From positions 1 to 64,000 of the forward strand of contig JAHFVD010000031.1 of the NCBI GenBank assembly GCA_023264735.1: a DNA stretch of 64,000 nt. The letters run 5' to 3'. The notes beneath the pieces were generated by a model. The model ran no database searches and was not told the DNA's origin. It saw nothing but the letters and a program-made list of their open reading frames with translations. Shown here piece by piece: positions 44,191 to 56,331 of this stretch. Origin of the DNA: Mycobacterium sp. (lineage in GTDB: Bacteria; Actinomycetota; Actinomycetes; Mycobacteriales; Mycobacteriaceae). Both the position numbers and the translations under genes were made by a program. How positions within the stretch are numbered: position 1 is the stretch's first letter; each line of letters starts with the position of its first letter.

Positions 44191-44784
44191 GTGGACAGCG
44201 CTGAGAAGACGACCGGCACCGCGGTCGGCACCCGCGACCGGATCCTCGACATCGTGGTCGAGATCCTGGAAACCGAAGGGTACGAAGCCGTTCAACTGCG
44301 TGAGGTCGCACGGCGATCTCGCACATCGCTGTCCACGATCTACAAGCGCTACCCCACCCGCGACAGCCTGATCCTTGCCGCGCTCGAATCCTGGATGGAC
44401 GAACACCGGTACGCGCCGTTGGCACAGCAACACCATGAGCCCGGTGAATCGATCTACGACGGCTTGATGCGCGTGCTGGGCACCATCTTCGAGCCGTGGG
44501 AGCGGCATCCTGAAATGCTCAAGGCCTACTACCGCTCGCGCGCGGCGACCGGGCGCGAAATCCTGCTGCACCGCGGCCTCGACATCGTCATCCCCGCCGC
44601 CATGGAGGTACTGGACGGCGTGGACGAGGACTTCGTCGACGATGTCGACACCGTGCTGTCCAGCCTGGTCTACGGATTGTCCGGCCGCTTCGCCGCAGGC
44701 GAGATCGCGATCACCGACATCCTGCCCACCATCGAACGAACGATCCGGCGGTTCACCGCCGGCTTCGAGGCGACGCGCCGGTAA
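44191..44784 (+). CDS. TetR-family transcriptional regulator
   Basis: A 197-residue regulator with a GTG start. The HTH core is TRDRILDIVVEILETEGYEA then VQLREVARRSRTSLSTIYKR (about residues 14-53). The ligand domain has a helical body and ends TAGFEATRR, close to the KstR2/FadE-type regulators seen in lipid catabolism, but I do not assign it. It is divergent from the SDR operon. The double operator at 44135 lies within 56 nt of its start, which implies autoregulation. Confidence 0.9.
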   Translation: MDSAEKTTGTAVGTRDRILDIVVEILETEGYEAVQLREVARRSRTSLSTIYKRYPTRDSLILAALESWMDEHRYAPLAQQHHEPGESIYDGLMRVLGTIFEPWERHPEMLKAYYRSRAATGREILLHRGLDIVIPAAMEVLDGVDEDFVDDVDTVLSSLVYGLSGRFAAGEIAITDILPTIERTIRRFTAGFEATRR

Positions 44785-44812
44785 TCCACCCCGTGGCGTT
44801 ACCGTCTTGGCT

Positions 44813-45811
44813 ATGGATTCCTTCACTGCACTGCTGGCACGTCAGGACGGCGATCAGATCACCGCTGCGATCGAAACTCTCGACGCGGCCGAACTGCCAC
44901 CCGGCGACGTCACCATCCGGGTCGCCTATTCCAGCGTCAACTACAAGGACGCGCTGGCGCTGACTCCGAGGGGCGGGGTGGTCCGCCAGTATCCAATCGT
45001 CCCGGGCATCGACCTCACCGGTGAAGTCGTGGAATCCCAGTCCCCCGAATTCGCGGTCGGGGACCAGGTTTTGGCGCACGGCTACGACATCGGCACCGGA
45101 CACCACGGCGGCTACGCCGAGTACGTCCGGCTGCCCGCCCAACAGGTTGTCGCTCTCGGGTCGTTGACGCCGCGAGAAGGTGCGGCGATCGGCACCGCCG
45201 GATTCACCGCCGCGATGAGCGTCGAGGCACTGATCGCGCACGGCATCACTCCGCAGGACGGCCCGATCGTGGTGACCGGCGCAACCGGAGGCGTCGGATC
45301 CGTCAGCATCGACATCCTCGCCGCAGCCGGATACGACGTGGTGGCATCCACCGGCAAGGCGGAAGCAGGAGAACACCTCAAGGCTTTGGGCGCCACCGAC
45401 GTCATCGGCCGGCTGCCCGAGGATCCCGACGCCAAGCCGCGCGCGCTGGGCAAGACGCGCTGGGGCGGTGCGGTCGACTGCGTCGGCGGGGCCACGCTGG
45501 CCGATGTCATCAGCACCCTGAAATACGGCGGGGCTGTGGCAGCCAGCGGCTTGACGGGCGGACCGGGCCTCAGCACCACCGTGATGCCCTTCATCCTGCG
45601 CGGTGTGTCCTTGCTGGGCATCGACTCGGTGCAGCTGCCGATCGGTCCGCGCCGGGCGGTGTGGGAGCGCCTCGGCGGTGACCTGAAACCCCGTCACCTG
45701 GACGACGTCACCCACGAGGTCGACGTCAAGGACGTCGTCGCGGTCATCGACCAGGTGCGCGCCGGGAAGTACTCCGGCCGCGCGGTGGTGCGGGTCGCCG
45801 GCGCCTTCTAA
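44813..45811 (+). CDS. zinc-independent quinone/acryloyl-CoA reductase, AcuI/YhdH family MDR
   Basis: A 332-residue medium-chain reductase. SSVNYKDALALTPRGGVVRQ, PGIDLTGEV and VTGATGGVGSVSIDILAAAG (the NADPH-binding glycine motif) are the YhdH/AcuI pattern. DVIGRLPEDPDAKPRALGKT and the end YSGRAVVRV also fit. AcuI reduces acryloyl-CoA to propionyl-CoA; the true substrate here is not settled. No zinc-binding cysteine lobe is present. It is 28 nt after the TetR gene, on the same strand, and is followed by a good terminator. Confidence 0.88.
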   Translation: MDSFTALLARQDGDQITAAIETLDAAELPPGDVTIRVAYSSVNYKDALALTPRGGVVRQYPIVPGIDLTGEVVESQSPEFAVGDQVLAHGYDIGTGHHGGYAEYVRLPAQQVVALGSLTPREGAAIGTAGFTAAMSVEALIAHGITPQDGPIVVTGATGGVGSVSIDILAAAGYDVVASTGKAEAGEHLKALGATDVIGRLPEDPDAKPRALGKTRWGGAVDCVGGATLADVISTLKYGGAVAASGLTGGPGLSTTVMPFILRGVSLLGIDSVQLPIGPRRAVWERLGGDLKPRHLDDVTHEVDVKDVVAVIDQVRAGKYSGRAVVRVAGAF

Positions 45812-45840
45812 CCCGATAAGCACAGTTAGTCCACCAACAA

Positions 45841-45883
45841 CGAAAGCGGGCCGCCGGCACTGAGACCGGCGACCCGCTTTTCG
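45841..45883. terminator. stem-loop terminator between the reductase and antigen 85 genes
   Basis: CGAAAGCGGG plus CGCCGG on the left pair with CCGGCG plus CCCGCTTTTCG on the right. The stem is about 16 bp with one mismatch and one bulge, around an 8-nt loop. The right arm holds a short T-run. It lies between convergent stops at 45811 and 45893 and can serve both transcripts. Confidence 0.82.
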
Positions 45884-45892
45884 TGTGAACTG

Positions 45893-49464
<3,572 letters not shown>

Positions 49465-49465
49465 G

Positions 49466-50671
49466 TTGAGCCCTACCGGTCCGTTGGACGGCATTCGGGT
49501 GATCGAGGTCGGCACGCTGATCTCGGGACCGTTCGCGGGCCGACTGCTGGGCGATATGGGCGCCGAGGTCATCAAGATCGAGCCGCCGGGCGCGCCGGAC
49601 CCGTTGCGCACCTGGGGGCAGGCCGAGCTGGACGGCCACCACTTCTTCTGGACCGTGCACGCGCGCAACAAGAAGGCCGTCACCCTCAATCTGCGCGAAG
49701 CCCGCGGCCGCGACCTGTTCCTCGACCTGGTCGAGCACTCCGACATCATCGTCGAGAACTTCCGGCCCGGCACCCTGGAGAAGTGGGATCTGGGTTACGA
49801 CGTTCTGCGCGAACGCAATCGGGGCATCATCCTGGTCCGGGTGTCCGGCTACGGGCAGACCGGACCGGAGGCCAAGAAGGCCGGGTACGCCTCGGTCGCC
49901 GAAGCCGCGAGCGGGCTGCGCCACATGAACGGGTTCCCCGGCGGTCCCCCGCCGCGGCTGGCCTTGTCGCTGGGTGACAGCCTCGCCGGCATGTTCGCCG
50001 CACAGGGTGCACTGGCTGCGCTGTACCGGCGCACCGTCACCGGTGAGGGTCAGATCGTCGATGCGGCGCTGACCGAATCCTGTTTGGCAGTGCAGGAGTC
50101 GACGATCCCGGACTACGACATCGGTGGTGTCGTCCGCGGGCCGTCGGGCACCCGGCTGGACGGCATCGCCCCTTCCAATATCTACCGCAGCGCCGACGGC
50201 AGCTGGGTCGTCATCGCCGCCAACCAGGACACCGTGTTTCGCCGGTTGTGTGCGGCCATGGGCCAGCCCGAGCTCGCCGACGACGACCGGTTCGTCAATC
50301 ACGTTGCCCGCGGCCGCAATCAGGACGAGCTCGACAAGATCATCGGCGACTGGGCGGCGGCCCGCGAGCCTGCCGACATTATCGGCACGCTGAGCGACGC
50401 CGGTGTCATCAGCGGTCCGATCAACACCGTGGCCGAGGTCGTCACCGACCCCCAGCTGGTGTCGCGCGGCATGATCGCCGATCACTGGGACGAGCGGATC
50501 GGCCGAAACGTCAAGGGCCCGGGCGTGGTCCCGGTGCTGTCCGAGTCGCCGGGAACCATCCGGTCGGCGGGATCGTCGCGACCCGGTCAGCACAACACCG
50601 AGATCTATGCCGATCTGCTGGGCCTGGCAGCAGAAGAAATCGCTGACCTCGAATCCAAGGGGGTGCTGTGA
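49466..50671 (+). CDS. CaiB/BaiF-type family III CoA transferase
   Basis: A 401-residue CoA transferase. PLDGIRVIEVGTLISGPFAG, LLGDMGAEVIKIEPPGAPDP and RNKKAVTLNLREARGRDLFL are standard. The catalytic Asp is in LSLGDSLAGM (about residue 170). ENFRPGTLEKW and YGQTGPEAKKAGY also match. Such enzymes activate a free acid by moving CoA from a donor thioester. The start is TTG 49466 (MSPTGPLDGIRV), 1 nt after the hydrolase stop. It is coupled to the lyase gene (GTGA), which suggests it makes the CoA thioester that the lyase cleaves. Confidence 0.92.
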   Translation: MSPTGPLDGIRVIEVGTLISGPFAGRLLGDMGAEVIKIEPPGAPDPLRTWGQAELDGHHFFWTVHARNKKAVTLNLREARGRDLFLDLVEHSDIIVENFRPGTLEKWDLGYDVLRERNRGIILVRVSGYGQTGPEAKKAGYASVAEAASGLRHMNGFPGGPPPRLALSLGDSLAGMFAAQGALAALYRRTVTGEGQIVDAALTESCLAVQESTIPDYDIGGVVRGPSGTRLDGIAPSNIYRSADGSWVVIAANQDTVFRRLCAAMGQPELADDDRFVNHVARGRNQDELDKIIGDWAAAREPADIIGTLSDAGVISGPINTVAEVVTDPQLVSRGMIADHWDERIGRNVKGPGVVPVLSESPGTIRSAGSSRPGQHNTEIYADLLGLAAEEIADLESKGVL

Positions 50672-51573
50672 GCGAGCTACCCACACACGTCACGATCCGC
50701 GAGGTCGCCCTGCGCGACGGCCTGCAGATCGAAGAGCCGATTCCGTTGTCGGCCAAGCTGGAACTGCTGGCCGCCATCGCCGCCACCGGAGTCCGCGAAG
50801 TGGAGGCGACGGCGTTCGTCTCCCCGTCGAAGGTTCCCGCGCTGGCCGATGCGCCGGAGTTCGCGGCGCGGTTGGCCGACCACCCCGACATCGAATTCTC
50901 CGCGCTGGTGGCCAGCCCCAACGGGGCCAAGCGGGCGATCGCGGCCGGTCTGCATTCGCTCGAATACGTGGTGTCCGCCGCCGACGCGCACAGCCGGGCC
51001 AATGTCGGGCGCAGTAGCGCGGAAGCCACCGCGCAGATCACCGAGATCGTGGCGATCGCCCACGACTCCGGCGTCAGCGTCGAGGTGATCATCGCCACCG
51101 CCTGGGACTGCCCGTTCGACGGCCCCACTCCTGCCCAGCGGGTGCTCGACATCGTTGACGCCGCATGCGAATCCGGTGCCGATCGGCTGGCGATCGCCGA
51201 CACCATCGGCACCACCACTCCCGGGCGGGTCACCTCGCTGATGAACCAGGTGAAACCCCGCATCGGTGACCTGCCGCTGGGCGCTCATTTCCACAACACC
51301 CGCGGCTCCGGGCTGGCCAGCGCGTACGCCGCGGTGGCCGCCGGAGTCACACGGCTCGACTCATCGGTCGGCGGCCTGGGCGGTTGCCCGTTCGCGCCCG
51401 GTGCCAGCGGCAACATCGCCACCGAGGATCTGGTGTACCTGTTGCGCGACAGCGGGATTGGCGTCGATGTCGATCTGGAAGCCGCGATCCGCGCCGCAGC
51501 CGTCGCGCGCTCGGTGATCGGTCACGATCTGCCAAGCGCGCTGCTGCGGGCCGGTGACCGGATCCTGAACTGA
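50668..51573 (+). CDS. hydroxymethylglutaryl-CoA lyase-family enzyme
   Basis: A 301-residue TIM-barrel enzyme of the HMGL-like family. TIREVALRDGLQIEEPIPLS carries the metal Asp. ATAWDCPFDGPTPAQRVLDI, HFHNTRGSGLASAYAA (metal His pair) and GGLGGCPFAPGASGNIATED (catalytic Cys of the HMGL signature) complete it. It cleaves HMG-CoA or a close 3-hydroxy-3-methylacyl-CoA into acetyl-CoA and a keto acid. A GTG start overlaps the CoA transferase stop. With that gene it forms an activation-cleavage pair as in itaconate or branched-acid degradation. Confidence 0.93.
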   Translation: MSELPTHVTIREVALRDGLQIEEPIPLSAKLELLAAIAATGVREVEATAFVSPSKVPALADAPEFAARLADHPDIEFSALVASPNGAKRAIAAGLHSLEYVVSAADAHSRANVGRSSAEATAQITEIVAIAHDSGVSVEVIIATAWDCPFDGPTPAQRVLDIVDAACESGADRLAIADTIGTTTPGRVTSLMNQVKPRIGDLPLGAHFHNTRGSGLASAYAAVAAGVTRLDSSVGGLGGCPFAPGASGNIATEDLVYLLRDSGIGVDVDLEAAIRAAAVARSVIGHDLPSALLRAGDRILN

Positions 51574-51586
51574 GCCGAGGGGTTTC

Positions 51587-51952
51587 ATGGACTCGACCCG
51601 CGTTGATCGGTGGTTGTGGGCGGTCCGGCTGACGAAGACCCGACCCGATGCCGCTGCGGCATGCCGGGGTGGACATGTCCGAATCAACGATCGAGTGGCC
51701 AAGCCCGCAACGACGGTGTCACCCGGTGACGAGGTGCGTGCCCGGGTCGGCGACACAACGCGGATCGTCGAGGTCGTCCGGGTCATCCAGAAGCGGGTTG
51801 GCGCAGCCGATGCCGTGACGTGTTACCTGGACCGGACACCCGCGCCGCCACCGACGTCGGCGGTACCGGTAGCGGCCCGCGATCGCGGCGCGGGCCGTCC
51901 CACCAAACGCGAGCGTCGAGCGCTGGACAAGTGGCGCGCGAGTCAGTGGTGA
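51587..51952 (+). CDS. S4-domain RNA-binding protein (Hsp15-like)
   Basis: A 121-residue protein. The S4 domain DSTRVDRWLWAVRLTKTRPD then AAACRGGHVRINDRVAKPAT (about residues 2-45) is that of heat-shock protein 15-type ribosome-rescue factors. A basic Pro/Arg tail (GAGRPTKRERRALDKWRASQW) follows. The family binds free 50S subunits with stalled nascent chains. It follows the lyase gene by 13 nt but is functionally unrelated, perhaps only a transcript passenger. It converges on the methyltransferase gene. Confidence 0.9.
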   Translation: MDSTRVDRWLWAVRLTKTRPDAAAACRGGHVRINDRVAKPATTVSPGDEVRARVGDTTRIVEVVRVIQKRVGAADAVTCYLDRTPAPPPTSAVPVAARDRGAGRPTKRERRALDKWRASQW

Positions 51953-51962
51953 GCGGCCGGCC

Positions 51963-52844
51963 CTACTTCGTCAACGTGAACTGACAGATGTCGGTATAGC
52001 TGTCGCGGAACAGGTCCGCGCACCCGGTCAGGTACCGCAGGTAGCGGTCGTAGACCTCTTCGGACTGAAGCGCGATCGCCTCATCCCGACGCGACTCGAG
52101 TGCCGCCGCCCAGAAGTCGAGGGTTTTCGCGTAGTGCGGCTGCAGCGATTGGACGAGATCGGTTGTAAAGCCTGCTTTTCCGGAGAGCTCCTCAACCAGG
52201 TCGGCTGTCGGCAGGTGGCCGCCGGGAAAGATCTCCACTGAGAGGAACTTGAAGAACCTCAATAGGCTCATCGTGATGGGCAGCCCGCGCGCCTCCATCT
52301 CGGCCCGCCGGATCTGCATGATGCTGTGCAGCATCATCACGCCGTCGGCAGGCAATGCGGCATAGGCGAAATCGAAGAACGCGTCGTAGCGATCTGCCCC
52401 GAAGTGTTCGAAGGCGCCGATCGACACGATGCGGTCCACCGGTTCGGTGAACTGCTCCCAGCCCTGCAGCAGGACACGGCGGGTGCGCTTGGTGTCCATC
52501 TCCGCGAAGCATCGCTCGACATGTGCCTGCTGATTGCGGCTCAGCGTCAGCCCGACGACGTTGACGTCGTATTTCTCGATGGCCCTGCGCATCGTGGCGC
52601 CCCAGCCGCAGCCGACGTCGAGCAATGTCATTCCGGGCTGCAGGCCCAGTTTGCCCAGCGACAAGTCGATCTTCGCGAGCTGCGCTTCCTGCAGCGTCAT
52701 ATCGTCGCGCTCGAAATAGGCGCAGCTGTAGGTCTGCGTCGGGTCGAGAAACAGTTGGAAGAAGTCGTCCGAGAGGTCGTAGTGCGACTGGACATCCTCG
52801 AAGTGAGGCTTCAAGGGGGCTGGGTAGCTGATGGCATGTGACAA
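51963..52844 (-). CDS. mycolic acid / cyclopropane fatty acid methyltransferase (CmaA/MmaA/PcaA family)
   Basis: A 293-residue SAM-dependent methyltransferase of the mycolate-modifying family. It adds a methyl carbon to a double bond in meromycolate (cyclopropane or methyl branch). HFEDVQSHYDLSDDFFQLFL, TYSCAYFERDDMTLQEAQLA, TLLDVGCGWGATMRRA (SAM glycine motif), RIVSIGAFEHFG and QSLQPHYAKTLDFWAAALE are hallmarks shared with CmaA2/PcaA/MmaA. The gene-specific function cannot be told by reading. It is transcribed away from the TetR gene at 53078. Confidence 0.92.
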   Translation of the reverse strand: MSHAISYPAPLKPHFEDVQSHYDLSDDFFQLFLDPTQTYSCAYFERDDMTLQEAQLAKIDLSLGKLGLQPGMTLLDVGCGWGATMRRAIEKYDVNVVGLTLSRNQQAHVERCFAEMDTKRTRRVLLQGWEQFTEPVDRIVSIGAFEHFGADRYDAFFDFAYAALPADGVMMLHSIMQIRRAEMEARGLPITMSLLRFFKFLSVEIFPGGHLPTADLVEELSGKAGFTTDLVQSLQPHYAKTLDFWAAALESRRDEAIALQSEEVYDRYLRYLTGCADLFRDSYTDICQFTLTK

Positions 52845-53077
52845 GGAAACGGCCTTTGACGTTGGGGCTTCTTATGCGCGCAGCTCCATTTGCTCAAGAG
52901 CCTCCCCGACCCCTCGATAGTTTACGTACCCAAGTTGAGAGTCGTTGCCAGGAAAGCCGCACTACGCCGTTGAGGCAGGTCAAGACGAAATCCTGGGGGC
53001 AATGACACTCTTGCCAACCGCCCGAACAAAAAGTAACGTCAGGTTTAGTTTTCTCACCGGCGAGCACGGGGGCAACC
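52845..53077. other. divergent region: mycolate methyltransferase / TetR
   Basis: 233 nt without a gene. It contains the 24-bp operator at 53029 next to the TetR start; the rest should hold the methyltransferase promoter, about which nothing specific is seen. Confidence 0.6.
53029..53052. promoter_or_regulatory. 24-bp operator, AAAAGTAA-N8-TTAGTTTT, site 2
   Basis: Arms AAAAGTAA (53029-53036) and TTAGTTTT (53045-53052) around CGTCAGGT: one mismatch in the dyad. It shares 19 of 24 positions with site 1 at 47006, including the GTCA in the spacer. It lies 26 nt upstream of the TetR start codon, as expected for autoregulation. Confidence 0.82.
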
Positions 53078-53737
53078 ATGGAACCGTCCAGCCGTCCGGA
53101 CAAAGCGGACGGAGCCGGTGACGGCTCGCGCGCACTGAGTTCCAAGGGTCGCCAGACCCGCCAGGCCATCGAAGACGCGGCCCGCAAGCTGTTCGCGGAG
53201 CGGGGCTTTCACGGCACCACCCTGGTCGACATCACCTCGGCGGCCGGCAGGTCACCGGCGGTGTTCTACCGCTACTACAACGACAAAGAAGACTTGCTGG
53301 CCGCGCTGGCCGACTCGTTCTTGCGCGACGTCGTGCTGCCGTCCGGCCTGCGACTACATCTGGCCGAATCCCCGGACGACACCCGATTTTTCGTCACCGT
53401 CGTCACCGCCTACTGGGACATGTTCAAGCAGAGCATCGGGGTCATGGTCGCCGTCGACCAGCTCGCCGCCACCGAGCCGCGCTTCGCCGCCCTGCAGAAT
53501 CAGTTCCGCCAGTTCGGCATCGACATCGTCTCCGCGTCGGTGCTGCGAGCCCAGGAACACGGCTACGCGGCCGAACTGCAGCCCGAACACACCGCACTGG
53601 CGATCGCGCTGCTGTTCGAGCAGTTCACCACCGTGTGCCTGCGTCCTGACAGCACCGGCCTCGGCCTGCGCCTGTCGGACGGCGAAGCCATCACGACCCT
53701 GTCCACCATCTGGAAGAAGACCCTCTACGGCTTCTGA
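53078..53737 (+). CDS. TetR-family transcriptional regulator of the acyl-CoA catabolic island
   Basis: A 219-residue regulator. The HTH segment is RQTRQAIEDAARKLFAERGF then HGTTLVDITSAAGRSPAVFY and RYYNDKEDLLAALADSFL (about residues 23-80). The effector domain follows, ending STIWKKTLYGF. ATG 53078 stands 26 nt after the 24-bp operator. The acyl-CoA dehydrogenase operon starts 17 nt downstream on the same strand. The second operator at 47006 suggests it also governs the dioxygenase operon; an acyl-CoA effector would be expected. Confidence 0.9.
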   Translation: MEPSSRPDKADGAGDGSRALSSKGRQTRQAIEDAARKLFAERGFHGTTLVDITSAAGRSPAVFYRYYNDKEDLLAALADSFLRDVVLPSGLRLHLAESPDDTRFFVTVVTAYWDMFKQSIGVMVAVDQLAATEPRFAALQNQFRQFGIDIVSASVLRAQEHGYAAELQPEHTALAIALLFEQFTTVCLRPDSTGLGLRLSDGEAITTLSTIWKKTLYGF

Positions 53738-53754
53738 TAAGCAAGGAGATCAAC

Positions 53755-55008
53755 GTGGATTTCACTCTGCCCGAACACCTTCCGGCCGTGTTGGCGGAGA
53801 TGGACGCCTTCATCGAAGCTGAGATCAAGCCGCTCGAGCGCGAGCACATGCAGTATTTCGACCAGCGTCGCGAGTTCGCCCGCACCGACGTCGAGAACGG
53901 TGGTATCCCGCGCCGGGAATGGGAGGACCTGCTCGACGAGATGCGCCGCCGGGCCGATGCGGCCGGGTGGCTTCGTTACGGGTTGCCGTCGAAGTTCGGC
54001 GGCCGCGACGGCAGCAATGTAGACATGGCCGTCATTCGGGAGCACCTGGCGCACAAGGGCCTTGGTTTGCACAACGACCTCCAGGACGAGTCGTCGATCG
54101 TCGGGAACTTCCCGCAGGTGATCATGATGGACCGGTTCGGCACGGACGACCAGAAGAGCGAGTGGATTGAGGCGATGCTGACCGGTAAGCGGTCGATGGC
54201 GTTCGGTCTCACCGAACCCGACCACGGCTCGGACGCCACCTGGCTGGAAACCACAGCAGTGCGGGACGGTGCGGGAAGAGGGGACTGGGTGATCAACGGA
54301 GCCAAGCGCTGGAACACCGGCGTCCACCGGGCCACCCACGATCTGGTGTTCGCCCGCACCTCCGGTGAGCCCGGCCAGGCCCGCGGCATCACCGCCTTCC
54401 TCGTCCCCTGCGACGCCAAGGGCTTCGAGGTGCCGTTCTACTGGTGGACGTTCAACATGCCCACCGACCACGGTGAAGTCGAGCTGCACGACGTGCGGGT
54501 GCCCGCCGACGCGGTGCTCGGTGAACTCGATCATGGGCTGGAAGTGGCTCAGACGTTCTTGCACGAGAACAGGATTCGACAGGCGGCCAGCAGCCTTGGT
54601 GCCGCCCAGCACTGTATCGATCGCGCGGTGGAGTACGCGGGTAAGCGGGTGACGTTCGGCAAGCCGCTGTCGGTCAACCAGGCGGTGCAGTGGCCGCTGG
54701 TCGAGCTGCAGACCGAGGCGCAGATGGTTCGACTGCTGGTCCGCTACGCAGCCTGGGAGCTGGACCGCAACCATCACCTCGAGGTGTCCGACAAGGTGTC
54801 GATGGCCAACTACCGCGCCAATCGGCTGGTGTGCGAGGCGGCCGACCGGGCTATGCAGGTGCACGGCGGCATCGGCTACAGCCGTCACGAACCCTTCGAG
54901 CACATCTATCGCCACCACCGCCGCTACCGGATCACCGAGGGAGCCGAGGAGATTCAGATGCGCCGGGTGGCCCAACGGATGTTCAAGTTCGGCAAGCCGG
55001 CCCGCTGA
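53755..55008 (+). CDS. acyl-CoA dehydrogenase (ACAD10/11-like)
   Basis: A 417-residue FAD enzyme with a GTG start after an AAGGAGA ribosome site. MAFGLTEPDHGSDATWLETT is the FAD/substrate block. HENRIRQAASSLGAAQHCID and QVHGGIGYSRHEPFEHIYRH follow, with YRITEGAEEIQMRRVAQRMF at the end. In mammals ACAD10/11 pairs an ACAD with an APH-like kinase in one protein and acts on 4-hydroxyacyl-CoAs after phosphorylation. Here the two parts are separate adjacent genes (stop 55008, next start 55010). This supports the same chemistry, as inference. Confidence 0.9.
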   Translation: MDFTLPEHLPAVLAEMDAFIEAEIKPLEREHMQYFDQRREFARTDVENGGIPRREWEDLLDEMRRRADAAGWLRYGLPSKFGGRDGSNVDMAVIREHLAHKGLGLHNDLQDESSIVGNFPQVIMMDRFGTDDQKSEWIEAMLTGKRSMAFGLTEPDHGSDATWLETTAVRDGAGRGDWVINGAKRWNTGVHRATHDLVFARTSGEPGQARGITAFLVPCDAKGFEVPFYWWTFNMPTDHGEVELHDVRVPADAVLGELDHGLEVAQTFLHENRIRQAASSLGAAQHCIDRAVEYAGKRVTFGKPLSVNQAVQWPLVELQTEAQMVRLLVRYAAWELDRNHHLEVSDKVSMANYRANRLVCEAADRAMQVHGGIGYSRHEPFEHIYRHHRRYRITEGAEEIQMRRVAQRMFKFGKPAR

Positions 55009-55009
55009 C

Positions 55010-55981
55010 GTGGCCACCGAGACGCTATCCGCCGATTTGGCCGGGGTGCTGCGCCCCATCCTCGGTGCGGCCACCGAGATCGACAACCTGCGCGCGCTGA
55101 CCGGCGGCGCCAGCCGCACCACGTGGGCCTTCGACGCGGTGACCGGCTCCCAGCGGCGCGCGCTGATCCTGCGCACCGGTCCGCCTGATGATGTGCACGC
55201 CGGCATGGAGCTGGAGGCCGCCGTGCAGAAGGCCGCCGCCGCGGTAGGCGCCCCAGTGCCCGACGTCCTGATAGCGTCGGATTCCGTTGAGACACTGGGT
55301 AACCCGTTTCTGATCTGCGGCGAGATCGCCGGTGAGACCATCGTCCGGCGCATTCAGCGTCAGCTCGACGACGATGGCCGGGCCACGCTGCTGAGTCAGT
55401 GCGCTCAGGCACTCGCCGCGATCCATCGCGCGGCGCCCGACGCCCCTGGCCTTGCCAAGCAGGACGATCTGGTGGAATGGCGACAGCGCCTCGACGAAAT
55501 GGCCGACACCACAGCGACATTCGAGTGGGCGTTTCGGTGGCTGACCGAGCATCGGCCGCCGCCGTCACCCCTGCGGCTGGTGCACGGTGACTTCCGGATG
55601 GGCAACCTGATCGTCGACGGCTCAGACCTTGCGGCGGTGTTGGACTGGGAGTTGGTCCACATCGGCGAGATCTATGAAGACCTCGCCTGGTTCTGCATCC
55701 GGGCCTGGCGTTTCGGCGCCCCGGCCGGCATGGCCGCCGGCGGATTGGGCAGCATCGACGACTTCGTCGCGGCCTACGAGGACGCCGGCGGCGCCACCGT
55801 CGACCGCGCAGTCCTGCGCTGGTGGCTGGTGGTGGCCACCCTGCGCTGGGGGGTGATCTGCCGGTTCCAGGCCCAACGCCACCTGAGCGGCCAAACCCGC
55901 TCGGTCGAACTCGCCGCGATCGGGAGGCGGGTCTGCGAGACCGAGTGGGATCTCCTCGACCTGCTGGAGGGGGCGTCATGA
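55010..55981 (+). CDS. APH-fold phosphotransferase (LvaA/ACAD10-type hydroxyacyl-CoA kinase candidate)
   Basis: A 323-residue aminoglycoside-phosphotransferase-fold kinase with a GTG start. ALTGGASRTTWAFDAVTG is the nucleotide loop, LRLVHGDFRMGNLIVDG holds the catalytic Asp (Brenner motif HGDxxxxN), and AVLDWELVHIGEIYEDLAWF holds the metal Asp. Homologues of this group sit next to acyl-CoA dehydrogenases and phosphorylate 4-hydroxyacyl-CoAs (LvaA in Pseudomonas levulinate degradation, the ACAD10/11 N-domain). A small DUF6285 protein overlaps its end by 4 bp. Antibiotic resistance is unlikely in this setting. Confidence 0.88.
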   Translation: MATETLSADLAGVLRPILGAATEIDNLRALTGGASRTTWAFDAVTGSQRRALILRTGPPDDVHAGMELEAAVQKAAAAVGAPVPDVLIASDSVETLGNPFLICGEIAGETIVRRIQRQLDDDGRATLLSQCAQALAAIHRAAPDAPGLAKQDDLVEWRQRLDEMADTTATFEWAFRWLTEHRPPPSPLRLVHGDFRMGNLIVDGSDLAAVLDWELVHIGEIYEDLAWFCIRAWRFGAPAGMAAGGLGSIDDFVAAYEDAGGATVDRAVLRWWLVVATLRWGVICRFQAQRHLSGQTRSVELAAIGRRVCETEWDLLDLLEGAS

Positions 55982-56331
55982 CCGGGCTGAACGGCCGGCC
56001 CACCGCCGCCGAACTCGTCGCCGCCGTCGCCGAATTCCTCGAGGGCGACGTCCGGGCCAACACCACCGGATCGGTCAACTTCCACACCCTCGTCGCCGCC
56101 AACGTGTTGCGCACCGTCGAGCGCGAGCTGCTCGACCAGACCGCCGCCGAGCCGTTGGCCGCACTGGAGCAGCTCGGCTATCCCGACGAAGACGCCCTGG
56201 CCGCCGCGATCCGCGCCGGCAAGCTCGACGACCGCGCGGGCGACATCATGGGCAGCTTGCGAGCCCTGGTCCGCCACCGCCTGGCCATCGCCCACCCCGG
56301 ATACGACCAACCCGGAGAAGGGACGCGCTGA
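55978..56331 (+). CDS. DUF6285 protein, kinase partner candidate (LvaB-like)
   Basis: A 117-residue helical protein: TGLNGRPTAAELVAAVAEFL at the start, then GSVNFHTLVAANVLRTVERE and LRALVRHRLAIAHPGYD. ATG 55978 overlaps the kinase stop (ATGA); the frame is open upstream only as a shadow. DUF6285-type proteins occur next to APH-fold acyl-CoA kinases. In P. putida the small LvaB protein is needed for LvaA activity, so this is a likely kinase subunit. That equivalence is inferred from size and order. Confidence 0.82.
   Translation: MTGLNGRPTAAELVAAVAEFLEGDVRANTTGSVNFHTLVAANVLRTVERELLDQTAAEPLAALEQLGYPDEDALAAAIRAGKLDDRAGDIMGSLRALVRHRLAIAHPGYDQPGEGTR

Noticed and set aside
55010..55981. Aminoglycoside resistance kinase
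   Set aside because: The APH fold is shared, but the operon with an acyl-CoA dehydrogenase and DUF6285 points to hydroxyacyl-CoA metabolism.
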